56,520 nt of DNA, taken from the NCBI RefSeq assembly GCF_021531895.1, contig NZ_JAFBIX010000022.1, forward strand, positions 1 to 56,520. Reading direction: 5' to 3'. This DNA comes from Faecalicatena contorta (GTDB lineage: Bacteria > Bacillota > Clostridia > Lachnospirales > Lachnospiraceae). Below the pieces are notes generated by a model that was not told the DNA's origin, ran no database searches, and saw only the letters and a list, made by a program, of their open reading frames with translations. Position numbers and translations under genes: made by a program. Numbering within the stretch: the stretch's first letter is position 1; each line of letters opens with the position of its first letter. Shown piece by piece: positions 17,562-25,706 of the stretch.

Positions 17562-18783
17562 GATCAGCTTCCTCCTCTATATCTTCTTCCATCAAGAGAT
17601 AATAAAAATCCTCTAATTCTTCTGCATTCATTAATACTGGAACCGGATAAAGAGGATTTGCTTCTTTGTCAGCGTAATGTGCCAGTTTTGGAATGTCCTC
17701 CTCCTGGATTTCTTTTACTGTATCTCCGATGTGAAAGCGCTTCTTCATATCTTTGATGGCATCAATAAATGCTTTTGCTGCTTCATCGTATGGAGTTCCT
17801 TCTTCTACGATTCCGGCTTCCAGAGCCAGACGGTATAATTTTTTATGAATGCTGGTGCCATAAGCTTCTAATACAAATGGCAGCAGGATTGCATTTGCAA
17901 GTCCGTGCGGAACATTATATTCTCCGCCAAGAGAATGTGCGACTGCATGGACATATCCAACATAAGATTTGGTAAATGCACATCCGGCATAGAATGAAGC
18001 GTGGAGCATATTCCTTCGTGCATCCACATTTTTACCATCATTATACACGATATCGATATTTTCGAAAATTAATTTTACAGCTAAAAGAGCATCTTTTCGA
18101 GTGCCAGGCGTAGTAGAATTGCCGATATATGCTTCCACAGCATGGGTCAGAGCATCCATACCGGTTGTCGCAGTAATGAATGGTGGAAGACTTAACGTAA
18201 CTTTTGGGTCTAATACTGCATAACGCGGGATTAGTGGAAAATCATTGATTGCATACTTGTGCCGGGTCTCTGCATCTGTGATAACAGCAGCCAGGGTGGT
18301 CTCGCTTCCAGTTCCGGCAGTTGTAGGAATGGCAATTAGAAGAGGAAGTTTCTTATGTACTTTCAGGATTCCCTTCATTTTTGCCAGAGACTGCTTCGGT
18401 TTTGCAATTCTGGCTCCGACTGCTTTGGCACAGTCCATACTGGAACCGCCCCCGAATCCGATCAGCGCATTACAGCCGTTGGTCTGATACAATTCCAGAG
18501 CTTCTGCAACATTGTCAGTCGTTGGATTGGCAACCGTCTTGTCATATATGGTGTAGGCAATGTCATTTTCGAACAGTGCGTTTTCCAGACGCTTCGTCAG
18601 GCCGAGCTTCATAATGCCGGCATCCGTAATAATAAGCACATGGTCACATTTTTTCTTCTTAATAAAATCCGGCAACGCTTTCACACTTCCCACAATCTTT
18701 GGTTTGCGATATGGAAGAAATGGCAGTGCAATCTTAAAGGCAGTCTGAAACGTTCTACAATATAGTTTTTTAAGTTTATTCAT
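17548..18783 (-). CDS. Iron-containing alcohol dehydrogenase
   Basis: A 411-residue group III (Fe-ADH) dehydrogenase interconverting alcohols and aldehydes with NAD(P)H. Visible are the GFGGGSSMDCAKA nucleotide-binding turn, the PTTAGTGSE motif and the metal-site histidines in MDALTHAVEAYI and HAVAHSLGGEYNVPHG. The first 30 residues are basic and hydrophobic (KLYCRTFQTAFKIALPFLPY), which might give membrane association. It overlaps marR at its start by 8 bases and the aldehyde dehydrogenase at its end by 14 bases, so the three genes form one tightly packed operon. Confidence 0.92.
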   Translation of the reverse strand: MNKLKKLYCRTFQTAFKIALPFLPYRKPKIVGSVKALPDFIKKKKCDHVLIITDAGIMKLGLTKRLENALFENDIAYTIYDKTVANPTTDNVAEALELYQTNGCNALIGFGGGSSMDCAKAVGARIAKPKQSLAKMKGILKVHKKLPLLIAIPTTAGTGSETTLAAVITDAETRHKYAINDFPLIPRYAVLDPKVTLSLPPFITATTGMDALTHAVEAYIGNSTTPGTRKDALLAVKLIFENIDIVYNDGKNVDARRNMLHASFYAGCAFTKSYVGYVHAVAHSLGGEYNVPHGLANAILLPFVLEAYGTSIHKKLYRLALEAGIVEEGTPYDEAAKAFIDAIKDMKKRFHIGDTVKEIQEEDIPKLAHYADKEANPLYPVPVLMNAEELEDFYYLLMEEDIEEEADHDRN

Positions 18784-19252
18784 AATCGTATCCTTTCTGC
18801 TGTTGTTCTAATTCTTCACATAGCTTGTCTAGATTATTCGCAATCTGGAATAAGACACGGTAAAAAACCTCCCGGTCTTCATCGCTAAGACCTTTGCCTC
18901 CCATCAGTGTTGCGTGAAGAATTAAATCAGTTACTTTCGATGCATATTCATTTCCTTCTTCCGTTAACACCGCTTTGGTTCGATATTTTTTCCCCGTGCC
19001 AGATTGGTCATACTCAATAAAATGATGACGCTCAAGATCCGCTAATATCCGGGAAATCCCCGCCTTGTCTTCCCGGCAGAGACTGCACAGTTCTGTAGCA
19101 GTAAGACCCTCCGGATTCTGATGCAGATAATAGATACACATGGCATGTGTTCCTTTCAATCCAAGAGAATTCATACGAGCCTTCTTAATCTTCTGGATAT
19201 CCTTGTATATCTGCGAGGTACCAAGCGTAAGCATTTCAAATCTTTCAAGCAT
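18776..19252 (-). CDS. MarR family transcriptional regulator
   Basis: A 158-residue winged-helix repressor of the MarR family. The recognition region TATELCSLCREDKAGISRILADLERHHFIEY (residues about 55-85; read as TATELCSLCREDKAGISRIL plus ADLERHHF) and the wing KYRTKAVLTEEGNEYA are visible. It heads the operon with the alcohol and aldehyde dehydrogenases. Two matching inverted repeats flank its own promoter, so autoregulation and control by a small-molecule ligand (perhaps an aldehyde or aromatic compound) are likely. The start is fixed by AAGGAGATGA upstream of the ATG at 19252. Confidence 0.9.
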   Translation of the reverse strand: MLERFEMLTLGTSQIYKDIQKIKKARMNSLGLKGTHAMCIYYLHQNPEGLTATELCSLCREDKAGISRILADLERHHFIEYDQSGTGKKYRTKAVLTEEGNEYASKVTDLILHATLMGGKGLSDEDREVFYRVLFQIANNLDKLCEELEQQQKGYDYE

Positions 19253-19277
19253 TGAGAATCATCTCCTTAATATAGAA

Positions 19278-19334
19278 GTTGACAAATCAACAAGTAACAT
19301 AATGAATATAGCATCAGAAAGTTGATTAGTCAAC
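19278..19334 (-). promoter_or_regulatory. Promoter and twin operators of the marR-adh-aldh operon
   Basis: On the minus strand, TTGACT (19328-19333), 17-base spacer, TATATT (19305-19310). Two matching palindromes frame it: GTTGATTAGTCAAC (19321-19334) overlaps the -35, and GTTGACAAATCAAC (19278-19291) lies just past the transcription start. Both share GTTGA-N4-TCAAC and are spaced 43 bases apart. Confidence 0.8.
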
Positions 19335-19376
19335 AGGTGGGAACGGGGGTTTTTTCATTTTCCCCCGTCCCCACCT
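19335..19376. repeat. GC-rich palindrome upstream of the marR promoter
   Basis: AGGTGGGAACGGGGG (19335-19349) pairs with CCCCCGTCCCCACCT (19362-19376) with one mismatch, loop TTTTTTTCATTTT-like. It separates the divergent marR and greA-like genes. It resembles interspersed GGGAAC...GTCCCC elements and is unlike the surrounding AT-rich DNA. Confidence 0.6.
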
Positions 19377-19441
19377 AGACAAAAACCTGGTCAAAGGATA
19401 GAATAGAGGATAAATGAATTGACAAGGAAGTGGAGAATGCT

Positions 19442-19945
19442 ATGGGAGAGCAACTGACGCAAAGTGACGTACAGAAGATTAAGGAAGAGATTGAATATCG
19501 GAAGCTGGTGGTTCGCAAGAGGGAGCTGGAAGCGGTGAAGGAAGCAAGGGCTCAGGGGGATTTGAGTGAGAATTTTGAATATAAGGCAGCGAAACAGGAT
19601 AAGAATCGGAATGAGAGCCGTATCCGTTATCTGGAGAAGATGTTGAAGAATGCAAGGATTATATCGGATGTTTCGAGGGATGATGAGATAGGGATTAACA
19701 ATACGGTGGATGTCTATTTTGAAGAGGATGACGAGACGGAGACTTACCGGCTTGTGACCAGCGTGCGTGGTAATTCACTTCAGGGATTGATCAGTATTGA
19801 ATCCCCGCTTGGGAAAGCAATAAAGGGACATAAGGTCGGCGATCGGGTCAAGGTTAAGACCAACGGTGAGGATGGATACTATGTGATTATCAAGAAGATC
19901 GATAAGACGACGGATGATTCTTGCGATACTTTAAGAAAATACTAA
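19442..19945 (+). CDS. GreA/GreB-type transcription elongation factor
   Basis: A 167-residue protein of the GreA/GreB family. These factors enter the RNA polymerase secondary channel and stimulate cleavage of backtracked RNA. The N-terminal coiled coil (about 1-75) carries the tip motif ARAQGDLSENFEYKAAK with the acidic DLSEN residues, and the C-terminal FKBP-like domain ends in SPLGKAIKGHKVGDRVKV. The N-terminus is shorter and more divergent than canonical GreA, so it may be a paralogue rather than housekeeping greA. The ATG at 19442 is preferred with GGAG 6 bases upstream; a GTG at 19430 is an alternative. It runs into thiE 27 bases later. Confidence 0.88.
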   Translation: MGEQLTQSDVQKIKEEIEYRKLVVRKRELEAVKEARAQGDLSENFEYKAAKQDKNRNESRIRYLEKMLKNARIISDVSRDDEIGINNTVDVYFEEDDETETYRLVTSVRGNSLQGLISIESPLGKAIKGHKVGDRVKVKTNGEDGYYVIIKKIDKTTDDSCDTLRKY

Positions 19946-19972
19946 TGATTAAATTAGAGAGGAGACATCCAG

Positions 19973-20617
19973 ATGAACTGTAAAAAAGAAGATATGTTGT
20001 TATATGCTATTACAGATCGTAGCTGGCTTGATGGGAAGACATTATACAGCCAGGTCGAACAGGCGCTGGAAGGCGGCGTTACTTTTCTGCAATTAAGGGA
20101 AAAGGAGTTGGATGAAGAGCATTTTCTGGAAGAAGCCAGAGAAATAAAAGAATTATGCAGGAGATATCATGTTCCATTCGTCATCAATGACAATGTGGAT
20201 ATTGCAGCTGCTGTGGATGCAGATGGGGTCCATGTGGGGCAGAGTGATATGGAGGCTGGAAATGTCCGTGAAAAACTTGGCCCTGATAAGATCATCGGAG
20301 TGACAGCCAAGACGGTGGAACAGGCGTTGCTTGCTGAGAAGAGAGGAGCCGATTACCTGGGAGTGGGTGCGGTGTTTCACACGGATTCGAAGGCAGATGC
20401 CAAGGGAATCAGCCATAAAACATTAAAAGCAATCTGTGACGCCGTAAAGATACCGGTGGTGGCAATTGGAGGAATCAGTAAGGACAATGTATTACAGCTT
20501 GCTGGAAATGGAGCAAGTGGAATCGCAGTCATTAGCGCCATATTTGCACAGAAGGATATAAAAAACGCAACAATAGAATTAAAAAAGTTAACCAAAGAAA
20601 TGGTGGAATCATGTTAA
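19973..20617 (+). CDS. thiE: Thiamine-phosphate synthase
   Basis: A 214-residue TIM-barrel enzyme joining HMP-pyrophosphate and thiazole-phosphate into thiamine monophosphate. Motifs visible: QLREKELDEE, FVINDNVDIAAAVDADGVHVGQSD (read as FVINDNVDIA and DGVHVGQSD), GVTAKTVEQA, the GAVFHTDSKADAKG loop and the PVVAIGGI phosphate-binding strand. GAGAGGAGA precedes the ATG. Its end overlaps the HAD gene by 7 bases. With thiD and the permease downstream this is a thiamine salvage/synthesis cluster. No TPP riboswitch was recognised upstream. Confidence 0.95.
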   Translation: MNCKKEDMLLYAITDRSWLDGKTLYSQVEQALEGGVTFLQLREKELDEEHFLEEAREIKELCRRYHVPFVINDNVDIAAAVDADGVHVGQSDMEAGNVREKLGPDKIIGVTAKTVEQALLAEKRGADYLGVGAVFHTDSKADAKGISHKTLKAICDAVKIPVVAIGGISKDNVLQLAGNGASGIAVISAIFAQKDIKNATIELKKLTKEMVESC

Positions 20618-21273
20618 AAGGAATCATTTTTGATGTGGATGGAACACTCCTGGATTCAATGGAGATCTGGCAGGATGTAGGCGTGCGTTATCTTGAGAAG
20701 CAAGGAGTGAAACCAGAACCAGGACTGAGCGAGATATTGTTTCCCCTTGGAATTGAAGAAGGCGCAGTATATTTAAAAGAGCATTATCATTTAGAGCAAA
20801 GCGTAGATCAGATGATTGCAGGAGTGCTGGATACAGTGCGAGATTTTTATTATAATGAAGTTCAGTTAAAGCCCGGTGTGACAGACTATCTGGCGAGCCT
20901 GTACCAGAAGGGCATATCGATGGTCGTGGCAACATCCAGTGAAAGAGAACTGGTGGAGGCAGCATTCAGGCGACTGAATATAACGAATTACATTGAGAAA
21001 ATATTTACCTGTTCGGAAGTCGGAGCAGGAAAGAATCGTCCCGTTATCTATCAGAAGGCCAGTGAATATCTGGAGGCAGGACCCGAGGAGATCTGTGTAT
21101 TTGAGGATGTGCTTCACGCACTTGAGACGGCAAAAAGAGCAGGCTTTCACACGGTAGGCGTGTATGACAGATTTAGTGCGGATGATAATGAAAAGATCCA
21201 AGAGACGGCAGAGCTTTATCTGGAAGATATGACGGAAGTTGACAGATTCTGGAAATATGCATCTGGGATATGA
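20611..21273 (+). CDS. HAD-superfamily hydrolase (phosphatase)
   Basis: A 220-residue beta-phosphoglucomutase/phosphatase-like HAD enzyme. Motif I is FDVDGTLLDS (7-16, nucleophile Asp), motif II is the VVATSS strand, motif III/IV is CSEVGAGKN...VFEDVLHALETAK. The cap insert is the all-helical C1 type. Translation overlaps thiE, so the two proteins should be made together. That position suggests a phosphatase acting on thiamine monophosphate or a pyrimidine/thiazole precursor, but this is inference; a general sugar-phosphate phosphatase is the alternative. Confidence 0.88.
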   Translation: MLKGIIFDVDGTLLDSMEIWQDVGVRYLEKQGVKPEPGLSEILFPLGIEEGAVYLKEHYHLEQSVDQMIAGVLDTVRDFYYNEVQLKPGVTDYLASLYQKGISMVVATSSERELVEAAFRRLNITNYIEKIFTCSEVGAGKNRPVIYQKASEYLEAGPEEICVFEDVLHALETAKRAGFHTVGVYDRFSADDNEKIQETAELYLEDMTEVDRFWKYASGI

Positions 21274-21385
21274 ATAAAAAGATGGAAATGAATTTCAGAT
21301 GCTTACTTCAGCGGCAAATTGGGGGCACCACCTTATGTCGCTATAAAAAATTAATGCTATCAAAAGAAGAAAGGAAGAATGAGAG

Positions 21386-22201
21386 ATGAGAACAGCATTA
21401 ACAATCGCTGGCAGTGATTCCAGCGGAGGCGCCGGTATTCAGGCGGATATTAAGACAATGATCAGTAACGGCGTATACGCTATGAGCGCAATTACAGCTT
21501 TAACAGCGCAGAATACAACTGGCGTGACCGGAATTATGGAGGTGACTCCTGAATTTTTAGCAGAGCAGTTAGATAATATATTTACCGATATCTATCCCAA
21601 TGCAGTGAAGATCGGCATGGTATCAGCGAGTCCATTGATTACGACGATTGCTGACAAATTAAAAGAATATAAGGCTGAGAATATAGTGGTGGATCCGGTC
21701 ATGGTCGCGACCAGTGGCGCAAAACTAATTAGTGATGATGCAATTGCTACATTAAAAGAATGTTTGCTGCCGATGGCGTGCGTTCTGACTCCGAATATCC
21801 CGGAAGCAGAGGTTCTGTCCGGTATGTCCGTGAAATCAGAAGAAGATATGATTGAGGCAGCCAAAGTGATCAGTGAGACTTATCATTGTGCAGTGTTGTG
21901 TAAAGGCGGTCATCAGCTGAATGATGCTAATGACCTGTTATATCGCGACGGCGCTTATAAATGGTTCTATGGCAAACGAATTGACAATCCGAATACCCAT
22001 GGTACCGGATGTACACTTTCCAGTGCAATTGCTTCGAACCTTGCAAAAGGATTCGATCTGGATACTTCGGTGGAACGTGCCAAAGCATATATTTCCGGGG
22101 CACTTGGCGCAATGCTTGACCTTGGCAAAGGCAGCGGTCCAATGAACCACGCATTTAATCTGACCGGAGAATATGCAAAAACTGCGGAGGAGGTACGATA
22201 G
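21386..22201 (+). CDS. thiD: Hydroxymethylpyrimidine/phosphomethylpyrimidine kinase
   Basis: A 271-residue ribokinase-fold kinase phosphorylating HMP and then HMP-phosphate for thiamine synthesis. Recognised by the N-terminal TIAGSDSSGGAGIQADIKT (read TIAGSDSSGGAG and IQADIKT), the VVDPVMVATSGAKL strand and the C-terminal anion hole THGTGCTLSSAIASNLAKG. Length is normal. It is separated by 112 bases from the HAD gene. It is followed after 1 base by the permease gene, with which it is surely co-transcribed. Confidence 0.95.
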   Translation: MRTALTIAGSDSSGGAGIQADIKTMISNGVYAMSAITALTAQNTTGVTGIMEVTPEFLAEQLDNIFTDIYPNAVKIGMVSASPLITTIADKLKEYKAENIVVDPVMVATSGAKLISDDAIATLKECLLPMACVLTPNIPEAEVLSGMSVKSEEDMIEAAKVISETYHCAVLCKGGHQLNDANDLLYRDGAYKWFYGKRIDNPNTHGTGCTLSSAIASNLAKGFDLDTSVERAKAYISGALGAMLDLGKGSGPMNHAFNLTGEYAKTAEEVR

Positions 22202-22202
22202 T

Positions 22203-23381
22203 ATGGAAGAAAAACGTACTTCTATCTTTGAAAATGGGATGATCTGGTTTGGTGCAGGTGTTTCCATTGCAGAGATTCTGACAGGTACTTATCTGGCGCC
22301 GCTTGGATTTGGACGAGGTCTGGCGGCGATTATCGTCGGACATATCATCGGATGTCTCATGTTATTCCTGGCCGGAGTAATCGGCGGAAAAGCCAGAAAG
22401 AGTGCTATGGAAACAGTGAAAATGAGCTTTGGACAGAAAGGAAGTCTTTTGTTCTCTGTGTTAAATGTGCTTCAGCTTGTGGGATGGACCGCAATTATGA
22501 TATATGATGGAGCCCTGGCGGCAGACGGGATTATGAGTACCGGCAGATGGATCTGGTGTCTGATTATCGGAGCATTGATTGTGCTCTGGATCATGATTGG
22601 AATTACCAATCTTGGCAAGGTAAATGTGATTGCCATGACAGCATTATTTATCCTGACACTGATCTTATGCAAAGTTATCTTCTTTGACAGCGGTGCTGTA
22701 GGCATGGCGGCAGATGAAAGTATGACATTCGGAGCTGCTGTAGAATTGTCGGTAGCAATGCCGTTATCCTGGCTTCCGTTGATCAGTGATTATACCAGAG
22801 AAGCGAAAGAACCAGTCAAAGCAACAGCAGCCAGTGCCATTGTGTATGGAATTGTGAGTTGTTGGATGTATGTCATTGGAATGGGTGCGGCAATCTATAC
22901 CGGAGAATATGACATTGCACAGATTATGCTGAAGGCAGGACTTGGCGCAGCAGGACTTCTGATCATTATCTTTTCCACAGTTACTACAACATTTCTGGAT
23001 GCGTATTCTGCCGGAATTTCCAGTGAGTCCATTGTATCAAAATGGAATGGAAAGCATGTGGCAGTTGCAGTGACGGTTATCGGAACGGCTGCAGCAATCG
23101 TATATCCGATGGATAATATTACTGATTTCTTGTATCTGATTGGTTCTGTATTTGCACCGATGATTGCCATTCAGATTGCAGATTTCTTTATTTTGAGGAA
23201 AGATCATAGCGTGAGCATGGTAAATGTACCGAATATGGCAGTGTGGGTCATTGGTTTTCTTGCATATCGAGTTCTCATGAATGTTGATATGATAGTGGGA
23301 AATACACTGCCGGATATGATCATTACGATCATCCTTTGCCTGATTGTAAACAAGATTATAAATTCTGTTTCTAAATCATAG
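22203..23381 (+). CDS. cytX: Putative hydroxymethylpyrimidine transporter (CytX-like)
   Basis: A 392-residue membrane permease of the nucleobase:cation symporter-1 family with about 11-12 hydrophobic segments. GMIWFGAGVSIAEILTGTYL near the N-terminus and PLSWLPLISDYTR in the middle are typical of the CytX branch, which sits in thiamine clusters and is proposed to import HMP. The ATG at 22203 is chosen since GGAGGAGGT (22186-22194) precedes it. Directly after thiD, so salvage of pyrimidine precursor is the likely job. Substrate specificity is inferred from context. Confidence 0.82.
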   Translation: MEEKRTSIFENGMIWFGAGVSIAEILTGTYLAPLGFGRGLAAIIVGHIIGCLMLFLAGVIGGKARKSAMETVKMSFGQKGSLLFSVLNVLQLVGWTAIMIYDGALAADGIMSTGRWIWCLIIGALIVLWIMIGITNLGKVNVIAMTALFILTLILCKVIFFDSGAVGMAADESMTFGAAVELSVAMPLSWLPLISDYTREAKEPVKATAASAIVYGIVSCWMYVIGMGAAIYTGEYDIAQIMLKAGLGAAGLLIIIFSTVTTTFLDAYSAGISSESIVSKWNGKHVAVAVTVIGTAAAIVYPMDNITDFLYLIGSVFAPMIAIQIADFFILRKDHSVSMVNVPNMAVWVIGFLAYRVLMNVDMIVGNTLPDMIITIILCLIVNKIINSVSKS

Positions 23382-23480
23382 ATTTTTATTGCCCGACCAT
23401 GATATTTGTAGAACATGATGAGGTATTTCAGGAGAAGACTGCAACAAAGATAATCAAGTTGTGAGAGATGGTATGTAGAG

Positions 23481-23801
23481 ATGGAGAATCAGAACACATT
23501 TGAAAAAATCTATGATATTGTCCGTCAGATTCCCAGGGGAACAGTGGCTTCTTACGGACAGATCGCGGAATTGGCAGGAAATCGCCGCTGGTCCCGAGTA
23601 GTGGGATATGCTTTACACGCGGTCCCTTTCGAGAGTGATATACCCTGTCACCGCGTTGTGACAAAGGAAGGGAGAACTTCCAGGGCATTTGGAGGAACCG
23701 ATGGAAGCCTCCAAAAAGAGCTCCTGGAGGCTGAAGGGGTAGAATTCATTGATGGGCATGTGGATATGAAGAACTATCAGTGGACAAAGAGAAGAGTTTG
23801 A
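23481..23801 (+). CDS. MGMT-domain protein (O6-alkylguanine-DNA alkyltransferase-like)
   Basis: A 106-residue stand-alone methyltransferase domain. It carries the HTH region TVASYGQIAELAGN with the arginine-finger segment WSRVVGYALH, then the active-site motif IPCHRVV with the acceptor cysteine at residue 56. Unlike alkyltransferase-like (ATL) proteins, in which the Cys is replaced (often by Trp), the Cys is kept. The N-terminal domain of full MGMT/Ogt is missing. It could be a genuine repair protein or a lesion-binding protein. Neighbours give no hint. Confidence 0.85.
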   Translation: MENQNTFEKIYDIVRQIPRGTVASYGQIAELAGNRRWSRVVGYALHAVPFESDIPCHRVVTKEGRTSRAFGGTDGSLQKELLEAEGVEFIDGHVDMKNYQWTKRRV

Positions 23802-23845
23802 AGGGTGATGAACAAGAAGTTACAGTAGCGATCGCAAGGTTTGGC

Positions 23846-23874
23846 TTGACAAAAAAGGAAGAAATAGTAAGAAT
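23846..23874 (+). promoter_or_regulatory. Promoter of the DUF3841 gene
   Basis: TTGACA (23846-23851), 17-base spacer, AAGAAT (23869-23874), about 34 bases before the start codon. Confidence 0.55.
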
Positions 23875-23907
23875 AAACTTATAATTCACAGGAAGAGAGG
23901 TTCATGT

Positions 23908-24501
23908 ATGGGGCAGGAGATGATTAGACTTTATACCCGGCAGAATGATAAGACGTTATATCAATTGGAAAGGGATGGAAGAATCATTAATCAAAGAGTG
24001 TATGTAGAGATGCATTTTGGGGATATCGCACCACTTTTTATGGAGAGTTATGACTGGTTTACGAAAGAAGCGGCAAAAAGAGTGCCCAAGCCGGATGATG
24101 TACAGGCACCAATCTGGTGCTCTATCAGTGAAGAGAACTGTCTGAGACCGATTCCTGGAACGGTGGTTTATGTTCTGGAGGTCCCTAAAGAGCAGGTAAT
24201 GTATTTTGACGATGTGAAATGGGATTATGTGCTGAATCGTATCTATCTTCCGAAGGATGAGGAAGATGCGGCTGCTTATAAGCAGCATCTGAAAGATCTT
24301 GGAGTTGCGAATGGGTTTGAGTTCATTGAAGGCAGATATAAAGGAATGTATCCGGAAGAAGAACAGCGGATAAGAGAAAGTTGGAAGAGATGTTTTGAGA
24401 TTGATAATTGGACTATTTTTAACGTGTGTGGCAATCTCTGGGAGATTCGAAAAGAATGGGTAAAAAAGATTGTCAGGCCAGGAGAAACAATCGCAGATTA
24501 G
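23908..24501 (+). CDS. DUF3841 domain protein
   Basis: A 197-residue cytoplasmic protein of the DUF3841 family, common in Lachnospiraceae and related Firmicutes and of unknown function. Diagnostic stretches are RLYTRQNDKTLYQLERDG, APIWCSISEENCLRP and the C-terminal NWTIFNVCGNLWEIRKEWV. The many aromatic residues and the conserved Cys/His suggest an enzyme, but I see no catalytic signature I can name. GAAGAGAGG precedes the ATG at 23908; a second ATG at 23920 (MIRLYT) is also possible. Its stop lies inside a terminator hairpin shared with the convergent acyltransferase gene. Confidence 0.8.
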   Translation: MGQEMIRLYTRQNDKTLYQLERDGRIINQRVYVEMHFGDIAPLFMESYDWFTKEAAKRVPKPDDVQAPIWCSISEENCLRPIPGTVVYVLEVPKEQVMYFDDVKWDYVLNRIYLPKDEEDAAAYKQHLKDLGVANGFEFIEGRYKGMYPEEEQRIRESWKRCFEIDNWTIFNVCGNLWEIRKEWVKKIVRPGETIAD

Positions 24502-24519
24502 TGGGCTAATCTGCGATTG
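24488..24519. terminator. Bidirectional hairpin overlapping two stop codons
   Basis: Perfect 14-base arms (24488-24501 and 24506-24519, CAATCGCAGATTAG with its complement) around a TGGG loop. The hairpin contains the stop codons of both convergent genes. The T runs are short, so its termination efficiency is uncertain. Confidence 0.6.
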
Positions 24520-25556
24520 CTGTATCTATACACATGTTCCGGTAATATAATATTGTAATCGGTTAGATGTGCCATAAAATCCCTCAGATGCAAGTTGGAA
24601 ATTGTATTGGTAAAAGTAGTCAACTGTGAGGAAGATAAAGCTATCGTTAGTAAAATACAAAAAAGAATCAGTAAAATAGATTCAAAAAGTGTGTTTACAT
24701 TTTGCAGGATGTTAGTGCATCCTTTCAAATAAGAATAAATTAATCCGTGGAACAAATAAACTGCCATGGTGCGTGTGCCAATATAAGAATATTGATTTTT
24801 CTTTTCAGATATTAAAAGTGCAATTGCAAAAGTCATTCCAAATCCAATTGCGTAACAAATCATTCGACAGAGAATTCCTTCCAGGGAACCCTGTCCAAGA
24901 TAATTGTAATTGTATCTTCCGTAAAAAATCTTTGGTGACAGATTCTTGTGCAATGGTTCTAATATTAGAAAAGAGGTAAAAGCAATAATACCAGTCAATG
25001 CCAGAAACTGGTTCTTACGGTTACGAAGTCTTGTTAGAATATCGCGGTCGAATAAAGTCCCAGCCAGGAAAAAAGGGAAGAAAACCAGAACTCTTGGAAT
25101 GCTTAAAAAATTATCTGGAATGCTGGAACATCCGATAAGAAGCCCGGCTGTAACAGAAAGCATCATGTAGTGTGGAAGCTTCTTAACATAAGGAGTGAGC
25201 AGGCGCCAGATAAAGAGAGCCAGAATATACCACAAAGAGAATTTTGGGTACATTAGATAAAGTCTGGTTGATTTATGGATAATTATAATATACAAAAGAT
25301 AATAAATTAGTTCATATACAATGTAAGGAATTACCAGTTTGCGAAATAGCGTTTTAAAAGAGAGTTCTCTTTTGGAAAAGTATCCTGATATAAAGATAAA
25401 AGCTGGCATGTGAAAGGATACAATCAGCCATTTTAATGTATATAAAAATGAGTTATATTCATAGCTTTGTTCAATAAAATGTCCGATAACGACTAATACA
25501 ATTAAAAAAACTTTATAATTATCGAACAGATAATCTCGTTGTTTTGTTGTTTTCAT
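24498..25556 (-). CDS. Acyltransferase 3-family membrane protein
   Basis: A 352-residue membrane-bound O-acyltransferase (acyltransferase 3 / fucose-4-O-acetylase type) with about ten hydrophobic spans. It starts DNYKVFLIVLVVIGHFIE, where the conserved His of the first span is visible, then SFHMPAFIFISGYF and the RxxxPY segment (RKLVIPYIVYE). Such proteins acetylate cell-surface polysaccharides or lipids. The ATG at 25556 is preferred with AGGGGA a few bases upstream; a more upstream ATG at 25574 overlaps that site. No glycosyltransferases flank it, so the acceptor is unknown. Confidence 0.82.
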   Translation of the reverse strand: MKTTKQRDYLFDNYKVFLIVLVVIGHFIEQSYEYNSFLYTLKWLIVSFHMPAFIFISGYFSKRELSFKTLFRKLVIPYIVYELIYYLLYIIIIHKSTRLYLMYPKFSLWYILALFIWRLLTPYVKKLPHYMMLSVTAGLLIGCSSIPDNFLSIPRVLVFFPFFLAGTLFDRDILTRLRNRKNQFLALTGIIAFTSFLILEPLHKNLSPKIFYGRYNYNYLGQGSLEGILCRMICYAIGFGMTFAIALLISEKKNQYSYIGTRTMAVYLFHGLIYSYLKGCTNILQNVNTLFESILLILFCILLTIALSSSQLTTFTNTISNLHLRDFMAHLTDYNIILPEHVYRYSNRRLAH

Positions 25557-25706
25557 ATTTAGTCCCCTGTTCATGAATTTTTAAAATGTCGTTTTTAACT
25601 TCATACATTTTAACTCAGGCAAAAGCAGGGAACAAGAAGTAAAGTATATAAAAAAATTCAAAAAATATTTACAAATTTGTTACATTTTATTAAGCAGATC
25701 AGAATT

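Noticed and set aside
21274-21385. Possible TPP riboswitch before thiD
   Set aside because: The thi-box elements (CTGAGA-type core) are absent; only a GGGGGCACCACC stretch is seen.
23829-23836. GCGATCGC octamer
   Set aside because: A single 8-base palindrome; no repeats of it in the window to support a functional site.
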